Source: Parapristionchus giblindavisi
Taxonomy: Eukaryota; Nematoda; Chromadorea; Rhabditida; Diplogasteridae
Reading direction: 5' to 3'
Length of the DNA: 64,000 nucleotides
NCBI GenBank assembly: GCA_943737045.1
Contig: CALSFV010000231.1
Location: 124,001-188,000, forward strand
Shown here one piece after another: positions 33,801 through 43,100 of the stretch. The position numbers and the translations under genes were made by a program. The notes beneath the pieces were generated by a model. It had not been told where the DNA came from. It did no database searches and was given only the letters and a program-made list of their open reading frames with translations. Each line of letters begins with the position of its first letter. Positions within the stretch are counted from its first letter, which is position 1.

Positions 33801-36800
33801 GTTATGCCGAGGTCTACTCGGTGCGCGCTCTTGTGCTTTCTCTCTTACTGCTCTCATCCCTGGGCCTCTATTGATGAAATTTCTTATTTGCAAAGCACCT
33901 ATGCATGTTAGAGATGTTCACAAAAGTTTTTACACTATTGCTGAACATTGATCTTTGATCTTTGTATTTTGATCTTTACTCGCTACAACCGAGTAGACCT
34001 CAACATAACTTTTGCAACGGGTCTGAAAGGAATCGGAAACAAACCAAAATAAGGGAAATAAATATATGATACATTGCAAAGCTGCATGCGCTGAAACCAT
34101 AATTTTAGAAGACCTGCCCTCTGAACGGTGGGGTCTCAAAATCGGTCCTCCCAACAAAAAATTATTTTATGCCCTGAGGGCAAATGACGAGAAATGACTA
34201 CCATATTTCGGGGACAAACATCACTCGCCACTAGCATCATTTTGGCGCTTAGAACAGGTCGTTATCACATCTTCAAGCCGAGTTATAAATTTTGGAGGTC
34301 CAAGTTGCAACCCTGCCACAGCTTGAAATCGGAGTCGGAGCCATTCCAGATTGTTTGACTGTACAGCCCTAGTGGGGGTCTACACTCTCACAGTGTTCCC
34401 GAAGAACAGGGCTTTTCACTAAAGAAATGGGAATTTTCAAAAAAGTGCACTTCGGTAGCGTCCTCACTACGCAAAAATTTTTTAAGTTAATTACATCAAC
34501 ACATCATGGTAATATTCCTTGATGAATTCTGTACATTGGCTGAAAAGATCAGCTTGATTGCTTTCCTGGATCAAAAGTTATAAAAAAATGAAAAAGTGTC
34601 CGATTACTTTCTGGCGATACTGTACATAGGAATAATATGCAATTAGGCTCGGACTACATTTTTAATAAATTTAGAAAAATAATTATTTTATTTTTATTTT
34701 TTCAACTCCCACATTCAGTCGACCGTCAAGGCAAGTTGATTCATAGGGCGGATGGTGGCTAATGCATGTCCGTTTGCGAAAACAACTGCCTCGTGAAGAA
34801 TCGTCGTTGCGCAGATCTAAAATTTATTTATTAAATTATCAAACTTGAAAATTGTTATCAGTAGGAGTGTACTGTACTGCATTACCGTAACCGTCAGGAA
34901 TCACGAACTAATTTTTTTTCAGTCGACCCATGATTCTCAAACATGACCCCGGGTTCATGGTTGAGAATGGCTGAGGTCGAAAAATTCATGATGATCCCAG
35001 ACCAAATACTATTTGCTATTATATCAACAGTGAACCAACTTTTATTTTTATGGATACCATAACTCGAATTATCGTAATAGTAATGCGCGCACATGAATTT
35101 TCCGAGAATCTCACCACATTATTGTAGGATACGGTAGCTAGATTACGGTAATTCGAGCTATGGTATCCATAAAAAATAAAAGTTGGCCCACTGTTGATAT
35201 AATGCCAAATAGTATTTGGCCTGGGATCATCATGAATTTTTCGACCTCAGCCATTCTGAACCATGAACCCGGGGTCATGGTTGAAAATAATGGGTCGACT
35301 GAAAAAAAGATCAGTTCGCGATTCCTGACGATTACGGTATTCAAGTACAGTTCACTCCCACTGATATCAATGGTACAGGTTTGGTTGCCATACGCCACCT
35401 TCCAACCGATTTATATCAAAGAAACATATAAATTTTCAAGTTTGATAATTTAATAAATAAATTCTAGATCTGCGAAACGACGATTCTTCACGAGGCAGTT
35501 GTTTTCGCAAACGGACATGCATCAGCCACCATCCGCCCTATGAATCAACTTGCCTTGACGGTCGACTGAATGTGGGAGTTGAAAAAATAAAATAATTATT
35601 TTTCTAATTTTTTTAAAAATGTAGTCCGAGCCTAATTGCATATTATTCCTATGTACGCGCATCACTACGAGTAAAATGACATAATACAGCTACCTCTTAC
35701 CCTTGCGAATTTCAAGAAATTTAATTTTCGATTAATGCAATTTACACATATCTCACATTCAGTTGCAATTCTCGAGGCTTAGGACAAACTGGCTGGCCAA
35801 GGGAATGTGACCACCATGTGCATAATCGTCAGGGCTACAATATACACTATGACATTTCTTGCAGTATCTCTTCAACGAAGATAGAAGAAGAAAAATCTGA
35901 AAATCAGACACGAAAAAACATATTCAGAACGATTTGATATTATTATTCGGGAGTGTTTATAAGAGTGCATGCCATGTTATTCACCAATAAAAAGAAATTA
36001 AAGTCCTAGCTATCACGATTGAAAAGTTATGAATTTTTCAATTTTTTATTTTATGAAACATATGTGTGCCGGGTTTGAGCCCAAGGGCATTTTCACTATA
36101 ACTTTCATCGATCTCCCCCCGGTATGTGTCTCTGATGAAAGTATTGAGGCCCAGATCGAAAGTCTTGGCGAATGTCCGGACCATGCTCGAGTCTTACCGA
36201 GCCGGTCTCTTAATTGGAAAATGATATCCACCGCATTTAAAGGGAGAGTAACCCCCTTGAAAAAAAAAACAAAGTCCGGAAAATCAGTTTTGAATGTCCG
36301 CGTATCTAAAATGCGGCCAGGTTTTTGAATTTTTAGCAAATTTGGCTCGAAATGCAGTCAGGTTTTCGATTTTTGTGATATTTTGACTCAAAATGCGGCC
36401 AGTCTTGGTACATTGTAACATACTTTTCGACTTATGCTGTTCAGTGTTATTGAGTGTTATTTATGTGACTATAATAAATAAAATTATCGCACGCTTGGAG
36501 AAAAAGAGAAAAGAGAGAGACAAGTTTTCTCTTCTAAACAAATATACAAATATTTTTCATTGCATTCCAATATTATACAATAGGGATGTGATTAGTGCAT
36601 TAGACAGACATAGGGGAAGGGAGAGGCCTATTTCCGGTCAACCCTATATGAGGCCGTTTGCGAGAAAGTCGAACAAGGTCCGGTACATCAATGTTTCGAA
36701 AACCTGCGAGAAGAGGTTTTCAAGGGTGCTGATGACTATGGAAATGTTCATTTTGCACCTGGAGTCACCATTGAGGCCAGACGGCGTCGCGTTGAAATCG

Positions 36801-39106
36801 CGTTTTTGGTCATTTCTTGTCGCCTGATTGTGCTAAAATTAACAGACCAATGTTTCCGGTGTAGAATTTGAAGACGATCACGCCTATCTAATTCGTTTTT
36901 CATGAAAAAAATTTCACAAGCTTCAAAAATGTAACTTTTCTCAGAGGCGAAAGTGTCCTGAGCGACATAGCTAGATCGGATCGACGTTACCTCAGAGTGC
37001 AACAGAAAAAAATTCAACGATTTTGTGAACGGAAAAGCGAGAAAATCAACTTTTAGTGAAGTAATCTGGTCACTGTAAGAGAGGTAATGTGCCCACTTAT
37101 CTACCTCGAGTCTCTCTTCCCCTTCGATCGTGTCTCTCCTTTCCCTACCCTCTCTCGTGCTCTCTCAATTCCCCACACTCTCTCAGGCGAGAGAAAACTA
37201 TCTATCTGCCTCTCTGACACATTACCTCTCTTCCAGTGACCAGATTACTTCACTAAAAGTTGATTTTCTCGCTTTTCCGTTCACCAAAATCGTTGAAATG
37301 TTTTCTGTTGCACCATGAGGTAATTCCGATCCGATCTAGCTATGTCGCTCAGGACACTTTCGCCTCTGTGAAAAGTTACATTTTTGAAGCTTGTGAAATT
37401 TTTTTCATGAAAAATGAATTAGAGAGGCGTGATCGCCATCAAATTCTACACCGGAAACATTGGTCTGTTAATTTTAGCACAATCAGGCGACAAGAAATGA
37501 CCAAAAACGCGATTTCAACGCGACGCCGTCTGGCCTCAATGGCGACTCCAAGTGCAAAATGAACATGTCCATCGTCATCAGCGCCCTTGAGAACCCCTTC
37601 TCGCAGGTTTTCGAAAAATTGATGTACCGGACCCAGTCTCTTTCTCTACTCTCTCGCAAACGGCCTCATATGATTATGTCCGGTTTGATATCATAATCAT
37701 AGGTCGAATAGCTAGGTTATCGGTTTTCAAAATGCAGTCAGGCTTTTCGATTTTTCGCAAATTTTGGCTCATAATACACTTTATTTTAGCGTGAATGCGC
37801 CTGCCTGTTGATTTACTGTAGCACATAATGCATGTTTTGGTTGGGTTTAAACATTTAGATGTTTCCAATCACGGTGCCAAATTAAAATCTATACTTCAAT
37901 GCTCTAAAGAGTGCTGGATGACATATGTCGAATACCTAGGTTATCGATTCTCAAAATGCGGTCAGGTTTTTCGATTTTTGTGAAATTTTGGCTCAAAATG
38001 CGATCAGGCTTGGTAGTTTGTAACATACTTTTCGACCTATGGTAGTTGACCACTGGTACGGCTTCGAGGCCGACTCCGACCTGCTCGACGCCCTACTGGT
38101 ACCTTGGAGGGGTTATTTATAGTGGAAAGGTGAAAATTGGCCTTTTTGGGGTTGGTTCGGCTAATTTGAAAATATTTCACGAACAGTTCATCCAATGCGA
38201 TTGATTTCGGTAAGATTAATGTTCCTTGGAATCATACATAGGCGGGCTACCTGGAGCTCAGTTCTACAGGGACCATCTGAACGAAAAATTTCACATGAGG
38301 CCTTCTCTTTTTTTTCAAAAATTTGACCTAAACGATATTTTTTACAGGGGGGGGGGGGCATTCTACAAATTTTCGAAAAGCCCTAATTTTACGGGGTCGG
38401 TGCCCATGTATGGTCTTAAGAATCAAAGACTGTATGAGAGGTAGAGTAGTATATGCGCCTCTCGGGTGGGCTCCACTATTAAGGAAATTTTAAATACACA
38501 CACCAGGCTAATTTGAAGCTCACCGCTCTGGCTTCGATCTGTCCTCTTTTTGTCTGCGAGATCAGAGAGTAAACGCTAGCTAGGGATGTCTTTAACTTCA
38601 ATCACTTTCGATTAACTACTCCAGCTGCCTTCATGTTTCATACTGTTATAATAACTATAGGACACTTGGTGATTGTTGATTATTCCGAGTAATAATGTGA
38701 TCATAGTTCGAAAAGTATGTTACAAAGCACCAAGCCTGACCGCATTTTGAGCCAAATTTTCCTAAAAAATCGTAAAACCTGACCGCATTTTAAGCCAAAA
38801 TTTCAGAAAAATCGAAAAACCTGCCCGCATTTTGAGCCAAATTTGCCAAAAATCGAAAAGCCTGACCGCATTTTGAAAACCGATAACCTAGCTATTCGAT
38901 CTATGAATGTGATAATTCATTTATTATTAATATTGCTACTTATTATTATTTTTTTTTTTTATATATTTATCAATTTCTTTATTTGCAGTCGATGATCAAG
39001 AAGAAGACGACTGCGCAGACTAGTGTGACGTCATCGTAGACCAAGTCCGAGGGAGACTTCAACTTCGTCTTCGAACAGGGAGATGAACCGGATGAGGAGA
39101 CATTGG
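28533..39106 (+). CDS. SOS-like Ras exchange factor, PH and REM exons only (truncated)
   Basis: Exons: 28533-28616 (HVYVFDHLIVLCKSHKS), 28771-28829 (DRLLSLRTAEFIDFENTD), 28900-28968, 29720-29793 (SYTFVCSSPEAKDSWMEAY, the conserved PH Trp), 30977-31101 (EERKLIPLL...SDDNIVFE), 31791-31870 (GIPVVKHGTIVKRVERLTH), 32218-32296 (ARTFLISYRSFCKPTRLLA), 32364-32404 (RFDEPLPK), 38046-38098 (HWYGFEADSDLLDALL) and 38989-39106. Order and motifs match the PH domain, linker and REM domain of Son of sevenless. Phases agree through 32404; the 28829 donor (GTCGTC) is weak but fits phase. Between 32404 and 38046 lie palindromic elements and at least one expected REM exon is missing. The last exon has an in-frame TAG (39037). 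The Cdc25 catalytic domain was not found, nor the upstream DH/histone-fold part. I infer a broken or partial gene copy. Confidence 0.7.
29125..29314 (-). mobile_element. MITE family G (CATACATGGGCG), copy 1
   Basis: CATACAGGGGCGTCGACATG to CCCCGCCCATGTATG. Internal CCCCTGTAAAATTAGGG and GTTCGGATGCCCCTTTGGAA are shared with copies at 29803, 38232, 52285 and 63648. Confidence 0.75.
29803..30001 (+). mobile_element. MITE family G, copy 2
   Basis: Opposite orientation to copy 1. It starts CATACATGAGCGGGGTACC and ends GTTGGCGCCCATGTATG. It begins nine bases after the splice donor of an SOS-like exon. Confidence 0.75.
30046..30231 (-). mobile_element. MITE family B, reverse copy
   Basis: CATACATTTTCGGTACCC to CGCATTACGAGGGTATGGC, including TATATATAGTGGGTCAATCC. 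Confidence 0.75.
30730..30814. repeat. (TA)n microsatellite
   Basis: Uninterrupted TA dinucleotides running directly into ATATGGCTCATTTTCAGCC, the centre of a family B MITE. Confidence 0.95.
30806..30952 (+). mobile_element. MITE family B, right half
   Basis: ATATGGCTCATTTTCAGCC, AATGACGAATTTTAAGCG and GGCGAGGGCAGCGAAAATTT. The left half is replaced by the TA microsatellite. Confidence 0.65.
31988..32180. mobile_element. MITE family B fragment with an inserted 120-bp hairpin
   Basis: Family B left end (CATACCCTCAAAACGCGAGG) to GCGAAAAATTACAATTTAAA, then a hairpin with arms AGGGAGCGTTACCTCTCTCA and its complement (32057-32172), after which AAGCGAAAAATAACG resumes the MITE. It lies directly before an SOS-like exon. 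Confidence 0.6.
32627..36209. mobile_element. Long foldback element F2 (outer)
   Basis: The arms run inward from GAGACCGGCTCGGTAAGAC (32627) and outward to GTCTTACCGAGCCGGTCTC (36209). TTAA lies directly outside both ends (32623-32626, 36210-36213). The left arm is split at 33186 by F3. The centre is near 35100-35150, around GAATTATCGTAATAG. Without F3 it is about 2.15 kb. Frames in the arms do not look like genes. Confidence 0.8.
33188..34622. mobile_element. Foldback element F3 nested in F2
   Basis: Ends CAGTATCGCCAGAAAGTAAT and its complement; the arms are roughly 630 bases each (33188-33822, 33982-34622) around a 160-bp loop. TA flanks both sides. The intact right arm of F2 shows the unoccupied site (GATGCGCGTACATAGG on the complementary strand), so insertion with TA duplication is demonstrated. 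TA and a CAGT-start suggest Tc1/mariner-type ends. Confidence 0.85.
36306..36436 (-). mobile_element. Modular MITE, family A, partial copy
   Basis: Three AATGCGGCCAGGTTTTTGAA-like units and the end TACTTTTCGACTTATG. The left terminus is missing. Confidence 0.6.
36634..37683. mobile_element. Foldback element F4
   Basis: The arms (36634-37093 and about 37212-37683) are complementary, for example ATGAGGCCGTTTGCGAGA near both tips. The loop has CT-rich sequence (CTCTCTTCCCC). Both arms keep a similar open frame of about 89 codons (RSSYVAQDTFAS...HRKHWSVNFS) pointing outward. Confidence 0.75.
37699..38041 (-). mobile_element. Two modular MITEs, family A (37699-37773 truncated; 37921-38041)
   Basis: The first begins CATAGGTCGAATAGCTAGG and breaks off in the second unit. 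The second runs from ATGTCGAATACCTAGG to CTTTTCGACCTATG. The latter ends five bases before an SOS-like exon, so its pyrimidine-rich end supplies the acceptor tract. Confidence 0.65.
38232..38412 (+). mobile_element. MITE family G, copy 3
   Basis: CATACATAGGCGGGCTACC to GTGCCCATGTATGG, in the intron after the 38046-38098 exon. Confidence 0.7.
38702..38905 (+). mobile_element. Modular MITE, family A, four-unit copy
   Basis: CATAGTTCGAAAAGTATG, then four successive CCTGACCGCATTTT-type units, then GCTATTCGATCTATG. It is the longest of the family here. Confidence 0.7.
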
Positions 39107-39572
39107 GTGAGAGGAGAAGGGGAAGGAGGGATGGAAGGGTTAGAAGGAGAAGGAGAGGAAGAGAGAGAGGGAGGGGAAGTGATAGACAACCTGAAATAAT
39201 TTTGGCGGAAAGAAGACAGAAGGACATACTATAATATTATTAAGCTGATTCCAAGAGTTGAGTACACGATTAGAGTGTGCAGTAGCAATTTGTTTGGATA
39301 CAGTAGTTCAAGGGTACGGTAGATAAGCAACTTGGAATCAATCGATAATTACAGCGGAACGAGAGTGACGACGACGGGCGGAGGTGAAATCGTTCCAACC
39401 GAGGAAACCGGATGTTTGTCTTTATATAATTTAATTTAATTATTTAAATTAATTTAAGCTTATCTTACTTTATTTATTGTAGAAGTGAAAAAAGTGAGAG
39501 AAAAAAACACGTAGAAGAGGCGGGAAACATCGGGCAACGTACTGCAAAAAAAGCCATATTTTGGATTTTTTT

Positions 39573-39773
39573 ATGTTGAAAAGCTGACCGCGTTTTGTGA
39601 TTTTTTTCGCGAAAGCCAGACCGCATTTTGCAAATCCGTAATGCACCGTTACATTCGGTTTAAGTGCCTACGCCGTAACCCCCCCCCCCGTCTTCGTCGT
39701 TACGGCGGAGTTTACGTCGTATAAATATAACGGTATAACGGTAACGGTGCATAACGTGGCTATTCGACCTATG
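39573..39773 (+). mobile_element. Family A MITE interrupted by a GCACYGTTAC MITE
   Basis: CTGACCGCGTTTTG and CCAGACCGCATTTTGC units, then GCACCGTTACATTC...GGTAACGGTGC (39632-39750, relative of 6934), then GGCTATTCGACCTATG. Confidence 0.6.
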
Positions 39774-39863
39774 ATTGCGACAAACCTGTCCTCATACGTT
39801 TGCCACGTTTTGTGAATCTTGGACCGATAAAATAATAATTAATCTTTAAATGTTCTTTTGCAG

Positions 39864-39951
39864 GTACTATCTGATGTTCACATGGATACATGAGGATGAT
39901 ATGATGATTCTGGAAACTTATCTCAAAGTGTACTATCATCGAGCCAACTAA
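39864..39951 (+). CDS. Terminal exon, MATH-like end (fragment)
   Basis: After TTTTGCAG one frame reads YYLMFTWIHEDDMMILE then TYLKVYYHRAN-stop. The D-D-M-M-I-L-E-T-Y-L-K-V pattern resembles the last strands of a MATH domain, as in the next gene (SIIIEVDLKV). No upstream MATH exons with matching phase were found; 39483-39538 (SEKSERKKHVEEAGN) may be one coiled-coil exon. Tentative. Confidence 0.35.
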
Positions 39952-40199
39952 TCGATATTATCAATCAGATACATTATCGATTATTCCTGAATATGTGATT
40001 ACTGTAATGATTTTCATGTTCGATTTTGTTGTGTTTGTTGTAATGAAGTTGCTTTGACTTTGACATGAAATTGAAGTGTTCGGTGAGAGGTTCGAGTCCT
40101 TTGGATACTGTATCGATTAATCCCTCTGGATACTGTATCGATTAATCCCTCCGGATACTGTAACTCTTTTTATTGATTTATCAATTGCCATCCGTAGAA

Positions 40200-43100
40200 A
40201 TGGTCTTCGATTCATATGAGGAAGAAATGAAAAGATATAATGAGCACAGTACGAAGATTGCGGAATTGGAGCAAGAACGAGCCAATCTGAAGGTACTATC
40301 GAATCATAAATATATTGTTCGGAGGCCGTATCCAATAACTGTTTTGCAGAGTAATATAATAGTAAGTAGCGCGCGAAAGTAACTTACTTTATACTTATTT
40401 TTTTGTTACTGTTTTGCTATTTCATAAGAATATAATGAAAAAGTAAGTATAGAAAACTTTTTCAAGCTACTTACTATAATATTACCCTGCGAAACCGGAG
40501 GTTGGCAAACGTGACGTTCATGGATATGGATAACGTTCATGGATATCTACTGGTGACATTTTTCGGTACCATCGCTGTCTATTTTTATATAGTGGGTCAA
40601 TTCTCGAAATAGGGTGGGTTAATTCACAAAATTCGTTATTTGTAGCTTCATTTTTTATCAAGTGGCCTAAAATGGGCCTTATACCGTCAAAACGAGAGAA
40701 AAGTACACAAGTAGGAGATTATACGGAAAAATCTCCTATTTTTCCATACTTTTCAAAAAAAAAGAATCAGTTATATTTCCTTGACCGTTATCCCAAATTC
40801 TGTGAATTTTAGGCTATGAAGTCTACCATCCATTCCACTTTGGTCTATGTTGGTTTTAAGATCTAAAATTCGTGTCCGATTTTACTCAAAATTGCTCTTC
40901 CAAGCATAGACCAATCTCTCCATAAAAAAGGCAACTTTGCAGGAAAATCCAACTTTTTCAATGAATTTCAAATTTGGATATTCTTTATTAATTTAGTTGA
41001 TGACCCACGTTTGAATGAAACCCCAATCTCATTTTCCATGAAATTCAACACAGAAAGTTGTAACATTGGAAAATAAGGACAAATATGGAAAAATCTCCTA
41101 CAATTCCGTACAATCCCCTACTTGTGTCGTTTACTTTCGTTTTGACGGTATAGTGGGTGAATCCTCGCACTGCGAGGCTATGGCATTGTATGAATACCTA
41201 TACAGATGAATATTATTTTAATGAATGAATTTTAATGAAATATGATGAATGAATTAACATTAATGAATATCAATTTAATCAACAAATTTTAGGCGGAGGT
41301 GAAGTCGTTGGGTTTGTTGCTCAAATCGACCGTTTCGATCAAGAATGAGAAGGTACTGTAGCTTATCACTCTCAGATTACTGTAATTTCCGCCCTTTTCC
41401 AGATCAAATCGTTGCAAGACGAGGTGGATCAGTGTACGATTACGGTAGGTCTCGAGAGAATAGATATTATTGATTTAAATTATTCATTGTCAGAATGCCA
41501 CTCTGCTCAGAGACAAGGAATCATCGTCTCGTCTGACTACACAAGTAATCTATTTGAACTACCGTAATCTATATACCACAATTAAATTGATAATATTCAT
41601 ATATATCACGCGTGTCGCGTAAGGATCGAGACAAAATCGTGGGGTGACCGGACAAAATTTAACCCCTATGATATTTACTATTTTTTGATAGCCCTGACAG
41701 TGCCGGAAAAGATAGCGTTTCGATTTTTTGTCTAAGATCAATTTCGACGAAGATAGACGCCGCTGACTGTCGGAATCTGTGGAAAAGTCGTGACTTTCAC
41801 CCGTTATAACTCGCTTTGGAATGAGAATAGCGAAAATATCACAGAGACATAAATTGTAGAAAATTTTAAGGAGAATCGAAATAACACAAGCAGAAATTAC
41901 AAAATTGATTTTTCATCAACTTCTGTCGCGGGAAGCTGACGTTTGCACCACATATCGATTTAACACTTTTTTATTGGTTCTGATGATAGATATTTTGATT
42001 TTACATCGAATGATGTATGGTTATGGGGGTCAAATCACGGCCGCAATATGAGTTTTTCCCAAAAAAACGAGTCTGAACTCCCGGACTTCCGATTTCTCGC
42101 TCGCGAGATGGAAGGATCACTTTGATCTACCCACTCGTCTCTCGCTGATCAACGATATTTTTTGGTATTTTTGTGCATTGAACTTGGAAAAAAGCGTAGA
42201 AATAAATAAAAATCATAACTAAAAAATAATTCAAAGAATAAATTACTATATAAACAATATATATATACGAACAAGAAACAATCTATTTATAAAGATGGAG
42301 TCAATTCTGGCCTCGATTGTCTCCCGAAGAAAACCCTTCTCATCCACCCCCTCAAAGACGTCATCTTCCATCTCCGAATCCTTCGACTAGTTTCTTCTCC
42401 GCTTACTATATATTCGCTTAATATATTCAGGAATCAGCAATATGAAACAGGGAAAGCTGTCGAAAACACTTGAAAACACGTAAAACAAAAAAGTTGGTAA
42501 ATCATTGATCAGCGAGAGACGAGTGGGTAGATCAAAGTTCTTTGAATTATGTTTTAGTTATGATTTTTATTTATTTCTACGCTTTTTTCAAATTCAATGC
42601 ACAAAAATACCAAAAAATATCGTTGATCAGCGAGAGACGAGTGGGTAGATCAAAGTGTTACTTCCATCTCGCGAGCGAGAAATCGGCTAAGTCCGGGATT
42701 TCAGACTCGTTTTTTTAGGAAAAACTCATATTGCGGCCTTGATTTGACCCCCATAACCATACATCATTCGATGTAAAATCAAAATATATATCATCCGAAC
42801 CAATAAAAAAGTGTTAAATCGATATGTGGTGCAAACGTCAGCTTCCCGCCACAGAAGTTGATGAAAAATCAATTTTGTAATTTCCGTTAGTATTATTTCG
42901 ATTCTCCTGAAAATGTTCTACAATTTATGTCTCTGTGATATTTTCGCTATTCTCATTCCAAAGCGAGTTATAACGGGTGAAAGTCACGACTTTTCCACAG
43001 ATTCCGACAGTCAACGGCGTCTATCTTCATCGAAATTGATCTTAGACAAACAATCGAAACGCTATCTTCTCCGGCACTGTGAGGGCTATCCAAAAATGAT

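Noticed and set aside
35138..35453. Overlapping ORFs on both strands
   Set aside because: They are mirror images across the centre of the F2 palindrome.
36393..36827. 144-codon plus-strand ORF
   Set aside because: It spans a MITE end and one arm of F4, so it is not a natural unit.
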